From Saccharomycopsis phalli (Eukaryota; Ascomycota; Saccharomycetes; Ascoideales; Saccharomycopsidaceae): DNA of 64,000 bases. The notes under the pieces are model-generated. The model was not told the origin of the DNA. It made no database searches and saw only the letters and a list, made by a program, of their open reading frames with translations. The stretch spans positions 1,426,001-1,490,000 of the forward strand of contig CP073212.1 of NCBI GenBank assembly GCA_020342235.1, in the 5' to 3' direction. Below are positions 9,901 through 18,525 of the stretch, piece after piece (the first letter of the stretch is position 1; each line of letters opens with the position of its first letter). The position numbers and the translations under genes were made by a program.

Positions 9901-10083
9901 GCCCTTGTCCACCAATTCCACGACACACCGCCTCACGCTGTTGACATTTGTCGCCTCATGCTGGGTGTTGCTCAGAAAAGACTGTTTATGTGGCACGTAG
10001 TACTCCGGGTCACGAATTAGGAGTGCACTGTCACCAGAAATCAACGCCAAAGACCGCGGATTGGCGTTTATAAGTATCCTCAT
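6943..10083 (-). CDS. INP51: synaptojanin-like inositol-polyphosphate 5-phosphatase
   Basis: 1046 residues. It hydrolyses the 5-phosphate of PI(4,5)P2 at the plasma membrane. The N-terminal half is a SAC1 domain; at its catalytic loop (about residues 450-465) active relatives have CX5R inside RTNCLDCLDRTN, but this protein reads RVSSFNVMDKCN. The SAC1 site is therefore dead, as known for Inp51 and unlike Inp52/Inp53. The C-terminal half is the 5-phosphatase: SGTFNVNG near 636, AANKGGIAVSF, WLGDFNYRI near 806, PAWCDRI near 884 and SDHRP near 908. A late NPF motif (about 1032, RPENPFVF) matches the EH-domain ligand by which yeast Inp51 binds Irs4/Tax4. CACGTG lies 41 bp before the ATG (10124-10129). 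Confidence 0.92.
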   Translation of the reverse strand: MRILINANPRSLALISGDSALLIRDPEYYVPHKQSFLSNTQHEATNVNSVRRCVVELVDKGKLQLDLYINITENYNIRCLGVLGLVSINLYSFLVVVTQALEVASPRAREKVHQIQDLEFICLNSSAYDRVFVHRQAGDEATDEEGEFSYPWSDMKKLFVKGNFYFSTTFDLTNNIQNRDAQSDEEVHGPLNVNKQFLWNQLFIDDLIGFRNRLDASRRQKFDTCRFLGILIRGFAQTLNTVVNLSNGQQESLITLISKIGMDKAGKIIGPSGLDDSGKVGNYVETEVIFYNESYTISYTIVRGNVPIYFEIDNQQSSSLLKKISINRPFEATQEAFKKHFDGLCSEFGEVAIVNELSSSITVEELLMRQSKNKGIEFDMYRRYYEHYLKLWESKKYRDFLSMRNFNFSLNDLAKNTRAVDTILHEIKQSINNFATLTYDNTNHNYLNKQSGIFRVSSFNVMDKCNELCKIISKQVMFDSLTDSYLYDSRDCYFSPYNQDLYDKMDMLWKANNGAINKIFGKYNSELKQLDKKDRHKEELHVLEKKKTNLFNSFTGITVSTSKKLFNLSNYKELLNDLDKHNSDLNVILGKESIDYNGNLIRRISLYDPINDYVRSELKKLSSRYMSKKQISIYSGTFNVNGICYDGDLSSWLFANSTFEEDVFFVGLQEIIELSAGKMMNIDATKRRFWEKKILREINKNKHKYILLWSGSLGGLLSMIFMRDDQVKFINKIEESMKKTGLGGMAANKGGIAVSFQYSNTSFCFITCHLAAGLNNIDERHQNYKSLSTGLRFSGNRTIKNHDNIIWLGDFNYRIEMKNEEVRGLIAENKLETLFKKDQLNNQMESGESFPYYEEHKIAFRPTYKFNHNEDTYDLSEKMRIPAWCDRIVTRGTMRQLSYGSTYDIQFSDHRPVYALFNADVIVINEKVKDMLSNDLYVKRRAKFGNEDFILAKNLQQMMSIDTVDGEKSLPPPSTDKSKWWFNNGQLATVELFSNVLDIREIEVKENSNPNGEFVYEQGMYINENRPENPFVFNEELDFIYPKKAE

Positions 10084-10297
10084 CTAACTTGTTGGTACAA
10101 AATTCCTGGTAAGTAGGTATGGTCACGTGGTTGCGGTATAAGGTACAACATGACACGATACAATCTAGGATGCAATGATTCTACAATAGCAGTGAGTACA
10201 ATGGTTTTTATAATTGAGTGCATGGTGGTTTTCTAGTTTTTTCTATTTGTGTGTGCTTTTTTTAGTTTTTCACATTTTTCATTCCATGGCTTGTTGT

Positions 10298-10374
10298 AGC
10301 ATAGAGCTAGGATATGCCGGTGAAATAGTTGAAACATATTCCCTTTACTATTCAAGTCTGACTATTTATACTTG
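10298..10374 (+). repeat. dispersed repeat, copy C
   Basis: A diverged relative of copy A: GAGCTAGGATATGCC, then GTGAAATAGTTGAAACATATTC, then CTGACTATTTATACTTGA, in the same order and spacing. Confidence 0.65.
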
Positions 10375-10757
10375 AAAAAAAAGGACGAGAGTAGTTTTAG
10401 CAGATATGAAATAGCCCAATAGTGCTTAATTCGTATTTGGCAAGATGGCTATTTCCGCGAGAAATAGAACGAAATTTACGAGATAAGAAGGTGCGTGATT
10501 TCTGTAGCTATCAAAAAGAAAAGTGAGACATTGTTTTTATTACAACTTTCCTTTTATAGATTATGCGAATTTTCACAATGGGTTTCACTGTAACGTTTAT
10601 TATTAGTTTATTGTCATTACGTTTCCAATTTCAATCTTTTTTATTCTTTTTGGCGAATATTATTTACATTTTATATGATATCACCAACTTTAGTAGTGCG
10701 TTTACAATCTTCTTGGTGATTTATTTATTTGCTAGTCTATTTCTATATTAGTAAATT

Positions 10758-10813
10758 TCTTTGATACAATTTGGTACACTCTTTGATACAATTTGGTACA
10801 CTCTTTGATACAC
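10758..10813. repeat. 22-bp tandem repeat
   Basis: Two and a half copies of a 22-bp unit containing TTTGATACAATTTGGTACAC. Confidence 0.85.
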
Positions 10814-11023
10814 CTCTTTACACACACCATAACACCTTCTTCAATCCTACATATATTCTTCACTTGTATTCTCGCATCTTAATCCACTATAATAACTTGA
10901 CAAACCCTTTCTCTTTTCGACTTCTGCCTCCAACGTATTCCAGCACGTCTTGCTTGTTCTGCAGACTCGTCTCGCCATTCTTTACCATCTCGCACCATTC
11001 TCCACTACTAGCTCCTCAAGTAT

Positions 11024-11520
11024 TTATTCAGTACGTACTATCTTCACCCCAGTTTGTTTCTACGGTTAGTCCCTTCTATACTCAATAATACTTACCTTCC
11101 AATTGTCAAACTCTTTATGGGTCAGAACCAACTCCTTGGACAATGCATCCAACGCCTTCATTATCTAAGTTAGAAAACATTCTGAACATTCCATACTCAC
11201 ATTGTCGGCCTTGACTGTTAACACGGGCTTGGTTTTCTCCACAGTCTCTGATATAAGAATACCACCAACCATTCTATAAGTCTTGCGGTCTTCTGGGGCC
11301 TTTTCCAAAGTATCAATGACGATTCTGGGTTAGCATGTGGGTGAATAGCGGAGATATGCTTACAAATGTTCGTCGTAATCCTGGCGCAATTGGCTGATTT
11401 TATCTGATAATTGGTTTATCGTAGACTGGAAGTCATTGTATCTTTCCTGGAGCTCTAATGTTAATAAAGCGGTTAGACGCAGCTGGACTCACCTTTTTGC
11501 TTTTCTTCTTTGCTCGACAT
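11024..11520 (-). CDS. PFD2/GIM4: prefoldin subunit 2, five exons with four introns of 36-39 nt
   Basis: Subunit of the hexameric prefoldin chaperone that passes nascent actin and tubulin to the TRiC/CCT chaperonin. I assembled it by hand on the minus strand. Exons: 11493-11520, 11364-11454, 11201-11324, 11096-11164, 11024-11059, total 348 nt or 115 residues. Introns are 38, 39, 36 and 36 nt; all start GTGAGT or GTAAG and end AG, with CTAAC, or TTAAC in the first, close to the acceptor. The spliced product reads MSSKEEKQKELQERYNDFQ, then DEHLIVIDTLEKAPEDRKTY and RMVGGILISETVEKTKPVLT, then KELVLTHKEFDNWK. It matches yeast Gim4 (DEHTIVIKTLKDAEPTRKCY, RMIGGALVES). All exon phases close exactly. 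Unspliced, the gene is invisible as a long frame. Confidence 0.9.
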
Positions 11521-11674
11521 GTTGAACTGCCGTTGATGAAAATTTACGTATTTATGATTATGTAAGCGGCCTACTGTATGCTGGGTGAATGCATAAATGT
11601 GGATTTCCAATGGAAGTATAGGTGTGGTTGTTTAACTTCAATGTACGTTATTAGTATTGCAGGATAGCAAATAT

Positions 11675-11780
11675 TATGTTACTATGTTACCAAATACTAT
11701 GTTACTATGTTACCAAATACTATGTTACTATGTTACCAAATACTATGCTACCATTACCATGTACTATGTTACCAACTTAC
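11675..11780. repeat. 23-bp tandem repeat
   Basis: Three perfect copies of a 23-bp unit (starts 11675, 11698, 11721) containing TATGTTACTATGTTACC, followed by decayed copies. Confidence 0.88.
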
Positions 11781-12050
11781 TATCGTGCCAAGCTACCGTC
11801 TTATTATTATCGTTGTAATGAAAAAGCAGAAAGGTTTACCCTAAAATTCTGTTTACCGTCTGTTCCGCTTGCAGGAAATGGTCTAGCCAAGTCCATTTCC
11901 ACAGCACAGTAACGCCGCGTTTTCTCATGACTCTAATCCTTGTCAAGCTCTTCATTGCTCTCGTTGAAACTTTGTCTTTTTTGATTCAATATCCTAGTCA
12001 ATGGCAATGACCTAACCAAGTCCATTTCCTTGGGCCCAAGAAGTCTTACT

Positions 12051-12138
12051 TCAGATGTAAATAGTCAGATTATTATTTGAATAGTCAAGCGAATATATTT
12101 CGCTATTTTACCACTCGTATCCTAGTTACTATATTACA
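12051..12138 (-). repeat. dispersed repeat, copy B (inverted relative to A)
   Basis: Its reverse complement is nearly identical to 6436-6523 through AGTAACTAGGATACGAGTGG and GACTATTCAAA. A and B thus form an imperfect inverted pair about 5.5 kb apart. Confidence 0.78.
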
Positions 12139-12144
12139 ATCGTA

Positions 12145-12346
12145 CTATGTACTATTATCTTACTGTTTTATTATCACACTGTCTTATTATCTTATTATCT
12201 TATTATCTTACTGTCTTATTATTTTACTGTCTTATTATCTTACTGTCTTATTATTTTACTATCTTATTATTTTACTGTCTTATTATCTTACTGTCTTATT
12301 ATCTCACTGTCTTATTATCTCACTGTCTTATCTTATTATCTCACAT
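12145..12346. repeat. pyrimidine-rich tandem array downstream of ADI1
   Basis: About 200 bp built from CTTATTATCTTACTGT and variants with periods of about 8 and 16 bp. It ends about 60 bp beyond the ADI1 stop codon. Confidence 0.85.
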
Positions 12347-12407
12347 TATCCACTTTTACATCTCACCACACACATACCCACCAGTGCCTCTTGTGACCCA
12401 CGTTCAG

Positions 12408-12935
12408 TCACTCAACACCAATACTGGTGACGTACGCTTGTCGGAATTTATTCCCCTCCACGGGCCGATTCAAGGCCACCCACTGTGGCTCATCCTTAAA
12501 CAATCGCAAAGCTGTCACAGAATTGCTAGTGTCCAATGTGAAACGATGGTATATCCCTGCAGGAAGGATCAAAAGATCGTTCTTGACCACCTTGTTTCGG
12601 ATCCAGCGATCATTCGAGTCGCGCACATCGAAAAACCCACTTCCCAGGACAATGTAGCGGATCTCTTCGTCCTCATGGAGATGTTCCTTGATGAAAATAT
12701 CAAGCTTCTCACGCAAGGCTGCCGCACCTCCCGGAAAGTTGTCCTTGGAAAGTACCACTGTGTCCCTATTCTTGTATTCGCGCTGCTTGGCAAGCGCATT
12801 GACCTCATCTAGCGACTCCAAGTGGTAGTACAACACCCCAATATCATTGAGCTGCTGCACCGTGACAGGCTCGCCCGAATCGTGATCATTCTGGTAGTCT
12901 GACAGGTCGGTTTCGTCGTAGTAATATGACTTCAT
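12408..12935 (-). CDS. ADI1: acireductone dioxygenase (methionine salvage)
   Basis: 175 residues, the usual family size. Converts acireductone to formate and the 2-keto acid precursor of methionine in the salvage pathway. The cupin metal ligands are plain: EHLHEDEEIRYIVLGSGFFD gives His, His and Glu, and PAGIYHRFTL gives the fourth His. AKQREYKNRDTVV and ALRLFKDEPQWVALNR match yeast Adi1 nearly residue for residue. It is divergent from the OPT transporter at 13395. CACGTG at 12993-12998 lies 58 bp upstream; in other yeasts Cbf1 binds this motif at sulfur-metabolism genes, so control by sulfur supply is a reasonable inference. Confidence 0.95.
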   Translation of the reverse strand: MKSYYYDETDLSDYQNDHDSGEPVTVQQLNDIGVLYYHLESLDEVNALAKQREYKNRDTVVLSKDNFPGGAAALREKLDIFIKEHLHEDEEIRYIVLGSGFFDVRDSNDRWIRNKVVKNDLLILPAGIYHRFTLDTSNSVTALRLFKDEPQWVALNRPVEGNKFRQAYVTSIGVE

Positions 12936-13394
12936 TGACTCCTAATTGTGCGGATTCACTTTTCAAGCTACCCACATGGGCCGCCTGCTCGGCACGTGAG
13001 TGTGGCTCATTGAATATGCCACACTGTGTAAGAGGCGAACCCGTAATAAGCTCGTGCGACGAAAATTAACGACAATCGCTCCATGGCCATCGGCCATTAA
13101 TTAGGTATTGCCCAATTCAAGAAATGCCAAGCGCCAAGACCAGCGCAGCGAGGAAAATTCCGGGCCCCGCGATTTTGAAACCCAATCCACAGTGCCTCAC
13201 CGCCAAAGCTTTTTTAATATCCGACCTTGCTTATCATGAGACCTTGGTGCCGTCAGCGATGTCACGTGCAATATCGCTATCATTAGACGTGCGTTTCTGT
13301 GCATTGTCACTGGGTTGTGCCATGCCGCGACCTATATATAAAGCGCAAAGGAATTGGGATATAGCACTTCTGATTCGAGTTTTGACATTTGAAA
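12936..13394. promoter_or_regulatory. divergent promoter of ADI1 and the OPT transporter
   Basis: 459 bp. CACGTG occurs at 12993-12998 and 13263-13268. A TATATATAAAG box at 13333-13343 serves the transporter, 52 bp before its ATG. No other gene is visible. Confidence 0.65.
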
Positions 13395-15692
13395 ATGGCG
13401 AAATTGGAATTCAGTTCCCATGATTTAGACGACTCGCCAAAGACGGAAAAGTTCGACGTCGTCCACGAGAGTGACTCGCTTGGCGAGTTGATTGAGATCC
13501 CTCCAGACGACGGTAAGATCTATGAACAAAACCCAAGCTTGCTCGACAACTCCCCCTATCCTGAGGTCCGTGCAGTGGTGCCAGTTACTGATGAAGAAGT
13601 GCGGCTCAACCACTGGAGAACCTGGTTCCTAGTGACGGTGTTTGTCGTGGTGTTTGCCGGCGTGAACCAGTTCTTTTCCCTACGGTTCCCATCGCTCAGC
13701 ATCAACTTCATTGTGGCGCAAGTTGTTGCTTTCCCAGTGGGCAAGGCCTTGTCGCTTCTTCCTGACATCAAAGGCCCAATTCCCTTCTTCGATTTGAATC
13801 CTGATGGCCAGTTTTCCAAGAAGGAACACGCAGTCATCACCATCTGCGTGGCCCTCACATCCTCCACAGCCTACGCCATGAACATTCTCATTGCTCAGAC
13901 AAATTTTTACAACATGGATTTGAACTTTGGATACATGATCTTGCTTGTAATGACAACCCAAATGGCTGGATACGGCCTTGCAGGCATGACGCGGCGCTGG
14001 GTGGTGTACCCTGCTGCAGCAATCTGGCCCCAGACGCTTATTTCAGTTTCGTTGTTCGATGCATTAAACGATAAGAAAATCGATAATGCAATTGTCAACG
14101 GCTGGAAGGCCTCCCGCTACAAGTTCTTTATCATTGCATTTTCCATATCGTTTGTGTGGTACTGGTTCCCCGGATTCATTTTCACAGGTCTCTCGTCGTT
14201 CACCATCGTTCTCTGGGGTCCCCTTACGAGAAACAGCCGTGTCTTGAATAGTCTTTTTGGGGTAAACTCAGGCATTGGTATACTTCCATTGTCCTTTGAC
14301 TACACGCAAATCTCCCAAGCAATGACTGGTTCGGTATTTGCTACCCCATACTGGGTTATCGCAAACACCTACGGCTCGGTGTTTCTTTTTTTCATTGTGT
14401 TGCTTCCAATCCTTTACTACACAAACACATGGGACTCCAAGTACATGCCAATGATCAGCACTAGCACTTTTGATAATCATCAGAAACCTTACAACGTCTC
14501 TCGGATCCTCAACCCAGACTACACCATCAACTTCGAGAAATACAAGGCCTATTCGCCGCTCTTTGTGCCATTCTCTTATCTCCTTTCGTACGCATTGAAC
14601 TTTGCAGCAGTTCTTGGCCTTTTCACTCACACATATCTCTACCACGGCAAGGACATTTATCAGAAGCTCAAGGATGCTGCTGCTGGAGGCGAGGACGTGC
14701 ACAAGCGATCAATGAACAAGTATAAGGAGGCCCCAGACTGGTGGTACGCCATCATCTTCGTGCTCATGTTGGGCCTTTCGTTTGTGTGTGTTTGCGTTTG
14801 GCAAAAACAGTTCCCTGCCTGGGCTTTGATCGTGGCATTTTTGATTGCCATTGTCAACTTTGTGCCACAGGGGCTCTTGGAAAGTATCACCAACCAACAC
14901 ATTGGCTTGAACATCATCACTGAGCTCATTGCAGGTTACATGCTCCCACTAAAGCCAATGGCAAACTTGCTCTTCAAGTTGTATGGCTTCATTGTCATGA
15001 GACAGGGCCTTGAGTTGTCGCGTGACTTGAAGCTCGGCCAGTACATGAAAATCCCTCCTCGAATCTTGTTTTTTACCCAGATATGGTCCACAATCATTGC
15101 CTCGTTCGTTAACGTCGGTATCCAGGAGTGGATGCGTCACAATATCAAGGAAATTTGCACCAGTAACCAGCCCGACGGCTTCACCTGTGCTCTGGGTAGA
15201 ACAGTGTTCAATGCGTCAATCATTTGGTCCTTACCAAAATACTTGTTTTCTCCAGGGCAGCGATACAACGCCATCACATGGTTTTTCCTCATTGGTACAT
15301 TTGTCCCTGTTGGCACATGGTTACTATGGCGACGCTACCCAAACAAGTGGTATGGAAAACTCAGTGCCCCAGTGTTTTTTACGGGCCCTGGTAACATTCC
15401 TCCGTCAACAGTCTACAACTACTCGCTCTACTTTATGGCCTCCTATTTTCTCCACAAATTCATCAAGGGAAGATGGCCACATTGGCACGCAAAGTACAAT
15501 TTTGTCATGGGTGCTGCAATTGAGTCTGGGGTTGCATTTGCGGGGGTGGTTATCTTCCTCTGTGTGACTTTCCCAGGAGGAAAGTTGAACTGGTGGGGTA
15601 ACACCGTCTATAAGAACACTCTCGACTGGAAGTCGACTCCATATTACAAGCTACCAGCTGGCTCCACGTTTGGCCCTGATAAATGGTGGTAG
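13395..15692 (+). CDS. oligopeptide transporter, OPT family
   Basis: 765 residues counted from the first ATG, at 13395. Proton-coupled importer of small peptides (tetra- and pentapeptides, glutathione in some members) in the plasma membrane. A hydrophilic, acidic N-tail of about 70 residues ends in the family signature SPYPEVRAVVPVTDE. It is followed by 12-14 hydrophobic spans with OPT landmarks: FFSLRFPSLSI, TTQMAGYGLAGMTRRWVVYP, WYWFPGFIF, and NYSLYFMASYFLHKFIKGR near the C-terminus. A TATA box lies 52 bp upstream. The substrate cannot be told from sequence. Its divergent neighbour ADI1 and the shared CACGTG sites are compatible with sulfur or nitrogen control, but that is inference. Confidence 0.93.
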   Translation: MAKLEFSSHDLDDSPKTEKFDVVHESDSLGELIEIPPDDGKIYEQNPSLLDNSPYPEVRAVVPVTDEEVRLNHWRTWFLVTVFVVVFAGVNQFFSLRFPSLSINFIVAQVVAFPVGKALSLLPDIKGPIPFFDLNPDGQFSKKEHAVITICVALTSSTAYAMNILIAQTNFYNMDLNFGYMILLVMTTQMAGYGLAGMTRRWVVYPAAAIWPQTLISVSLFDALNDKKIDNAIVNGWKASRYKFFIIAFSISFVWYWFPGFIFTGLSSFTIVLWGPLTRNSRVLNSLFGVNSGIGILPLSFDYTQISQAMTGSVFATPYWVIANTYGSVFLFFIVLLPILYYTNTWDSKYMPMISTSTFDNHQKPYNVSRILNPDYTINFEKYKAYSPLFVPFSYLLSYALNFAAVLGLFTHTYLYHGKDIYQKLKDAAAGGEDVHKRSMNKYKEAPDWWYAIIFVLMLGLSFVCVCVWQKQFPAWALIVAFLIAIVNFVPQGLLESITNQHIGLNIITELIAGYMLPLKPMANLLFKLYGFIVMRQGLELSRDLKLGQYMKIPPRILFFTQIWSTIIASFVNVGIQEWMRHNIKEICTSNQPDGFTCALGRTVFNASIIWSLPKYLFSPGQRYNAITWFFLIGTFVPVGTWLLWRRYPNKWYGKLSAPVFFTGPGNIPPSTVYNYSLYFMASYFLHKFIKGRWPHWHAKYNFVMGAAIESGVAFAGVVIFLCVTFPGGKLNWWGNTVYKNTLDWKSTPYYKLPAGSTFGPDKWW

Positions 15693-16513
15693 AAGCCCTG
15701 GATGAAATGATAATGTACAGAACGTACGGCAATGACTGAATACGTGCAGGCTGTACGGTATCCTGCATTAAAAATTGTGTGCATTTACACTATGCATGAC
15801 TTGTATAGCAATTGAAATTTGCTTGCAGCTTATGATACTTTAGATGACGTAATTTACATATTCTGATAATATATCGTCACATTTACTGTTTGTTTCTGTA
15901 GCTATTAGTTAATTTAGTTCATTTGAACCTTCACTATTTCGGATTTCCTTCACCGTTTCTTGTCCTTTACCGTTCCTGATTGGCGTACGGCTCAACTAAG
16001 CGAAACTCTACAAAGGGGCTGAAACTTGCTAAAAACTTGCAACTTGTTTATCCACAGCATTGTCGATCCGCTAGTTTAATCAGCTACTAGCTATTGGCCA
16101 CAGCCTTTGGTTTTTGCTTTGGCTCTCAAATCTCCATTATTCTGCACTCTTCTGGAAACACTTTCTGGAAACACTTCTCGAGGTCTAACGACATGGTTAA
16201 ACAGATACATTATCGGTGTCTTGTATCTACCAGAGAATCAAGCAATAATATGATTTGAATATTGACTGCCAAAATGCTTTATCGATAGCTCGACAAGTTG
16301 GGCACCATCGAACATCTTATAAGGTTCACATTATCTGAAAAGATGATAATACTACCTGCGAATGTACAAGGATATCTTGATACCTAACCGAGTGGTGGAC
16401 ATGCACCATTTATTTAAAAACAATAGGAATCAACGGTAGACAATGCCAACAGGACCCAAAAAGACCACTATATGAAGAGTTGGACCGCGAGTTTACAGAT
16501 ACTTACCATAGTG

Positions 16514-16598
16514 CAATATACTAACCAAGACATGAGTAAGTGAAATAGCTAAACTATCTTTCAGCTATTCAAAGAAAAGTTTAACTGTTTACATTTGA
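16514..16598 (+). repeat. dispersed repeat, copy D (diverged)
   Basis: TATACTAACCAAGACATGAG, then GTGAAATAGCTAAACTATCTTT, then CTATTCAAAGAAAAGTTTAACT, in the same order as copy A. Old copy. Confidence 0.6.
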
Positions 16599-17059
16599 GC
16601 AAGAGATTCGTACGTTTGGAATAATGCAAGTATACCTGATTTAATCGACTCCATTAAGAGAACCCGTCTACAAGAAAATAATAACTATAAAGGAGGGACA
16701 TTTTCTGTTATGGGATAAACAAGTATTAAATACACTTTGCTATTGATTCAATTGTTCAAGTTTAAAGGAACAGTCAAATACATAGGCTTGTATTCTTTAG
16801 TTTAAAGTATGTCTTCTTCTTAACTTAACCACGCAAATGATAATCACTTATTATAACACTGATGAAACCGAAGTCCAATCAATAAACTGAAGACCTATGT
16901 GAGTAGCAGTCTCTCTACTCTGTTCGCGACCTTGCACTGGTAGATGGTAGATAAACAAATACCAGATAAATATAATGAGCACAAGGATGTACGTAGGTAA
17001 TAGCGATAGTACCTGACTATGGTACTAATGTAAAGTTATATATATTTAAACTAAGGTGT

Positions 17060-17119
17060 AGTATAGTAGCTAAGATACATGTTGATAAGATAGTTAGAAT
17101 ATATTCGCTTGACCTATTA
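17060..17119 (+). repeat. dispersed repeat, copy E (diverged, short)
   Basis: GTATAGTAGCTAAGATACAT, then GATAGTTAGAATATATTCGC, then TTGACCTATT, matching the first 60 bp of copy A. Confidence 0.6.
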
Positions 17120-17458
17120 GCGGGGCGAGATTGGCTATATAAGTGGTGACGGAGTCAGTAAAGGAGAGACGCGAACGTACGTCACGGATGCCTTAGTATT
17201 GCCCCAACTGGTCAAAGGGATGTGTTTAGGGCAATTATCTAATACTAATCGTGTGAGTTTGAGTCTTGTATCAGAAAGAATTAAGGTAGGTACGGACTTT
17301 ATTACATAAGGATTAAAATATGTCAATATATTTCTTTGTATATCCACGCATTTTACATTCTCAATCTTGTACTACCATAATCAATTCATGTTTCATGGAG
17401 GGATAGATCAACAGTCTTGTTTCTAGTATTGCGTAGTCCATCGACCTTGTGGTTGATC

Positions 17459-17487
17459 TTTTGTATCATACCCTGTATGATACAAAA
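17459..17487. repeat. perfect 13-bp inverted repeat with 3-nt loop
   Basis: TTTTGTATCATAC (17459-17471), loop CCT, GTATGATACAAAA (17475-17487). No mismatch. No gene on either side to make it a terminator. Confidence 0.9.
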
Positions 17488-18203
17488 TGCCAATCAACAA
17501 CTGAAGTCCAAATAATAAACTCATTCCAACATGCCATGATGACCAGAGTAAAACTATATACATTAAGAAGATCTGCTCCCTTGCCCCATTGCATCAGACT
17601 TAAAAAGCCTTCTATTCATACTAATAAAATGAAAAGATAATGAGATGTCTCGACATAACATTACTTCATGAGAATCCGAAATAACAAAAGCTTGAAATCA
17701 CTATTAGATAGGAACCGCTTTCATCGGTTTGGCGTTGCTATTGATTATGATACAGATGATACAACTAGTCTGTTTAAACTGCATCTACATACGAGATTTC
17801 TAGGATTTGCGGTACATTGGTGAAATGTACTTGTCCTACCAGAGCTCTTGGTCCCATGACATTGATGATAACCGGATGTGGGAGTATTACCCTGCCCGAA
17901 CCATTCTTATAAGAGGGGCTTTATCCATGCAAGATATTTTGTTCAATCGTTTTACACAGAATGTTTATTACGGTAGCGATTACCGTATTGTACGATAATT
18001 ATATTAGCTACTGATACTTCTGTGCTCGGAACTATGTTATAACTATGACACAAACCAAGATCATGGGCTTTAAGTATTGAGTTTTTCCTTGTGACTCCTC
18101 ATACTCCAAGGTTTTTCATTGCCACCTGACGAAGGCCTAAGGTACTTGAATATCATGTGGCCTTTGCCAAGATCAATTTTATATTTCTAGTAATTTATTT
18201 TAT

Positions 18204-18525
18204 TTGGAATGTCAGTCATCATAGAAATGGTTGATTAGAGTATCCTTTTTGTGTATCCATAATGTGGAGCATTTTATTTGTGGAGCAATTTAGTTGCGCA
18301 TCCATTAAGTGGACCACTTCATTTACTTGGAATGTCAGTCACCATATAAATGGTTGATTAGAGTATCCTTTTTGTGTATCCATAATGTGGAGCATTTTAT
18401 TTGTGGAGCAATTTAGTTGCGCATCCATTAAGTGGACCACTTTATTTACTTGGAATGTCAGTCACCATATAAATGGTTGATTAGAGTATCCTTTTTATTT
18501 ATATCCACTTTGTGGAGGGCCTTTA
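18204..18525. repeat. 123-bp tandem repeat, about 2.6 units
   Basis: Units begin at 18204, 18327 and 18450 with TTGGAATGTCAGTCA. The first two are almost identical; the third diverges after GAGTATCCTTTTT. This is the longest repeat unit in the window. Confidence 0.9.

Larger units (their letters stand above)
10084..11023. other. intergenic between INP51 and PFD2
   Basis: Holds the INP51 promoter, copy C of the dispersed repeat (10298-10374), a T-rich tract around 10560-10750 whose hydrophobic 62-codon frame looks like chance, and a 22-bp tandem repeat (10758-10813). Confidence 0.6.
11521..12407. other. intergenic between PFD2 and ADI1, repeat-rich
   Basis: Holds a 23-bp tandem repeat (11675-11780), copy B of the dispersed repeat and a long TTATTATCTTACTGTC-type array. 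GTCTAGCCAAGTCCATTTCC (11884) recurs in part as CTAACCAAGTCCATTTCC (12011), and its first half resembles the duplicated unit at 57036. No gene seen. Confidence 0.6.

Noticed and set aside
10563-10751. A 62-codon hydrophobic frame.
   Set aside because: T-rich DNA yields such frames on its own. No homology or promoter support.
12147-12812. A 221-codon plus-strand frame of YYLTVLL repeats.
   Set aside because: It is a translation of the TTATTATCTTACTGTC array and then an antisense shadow of ADI1.
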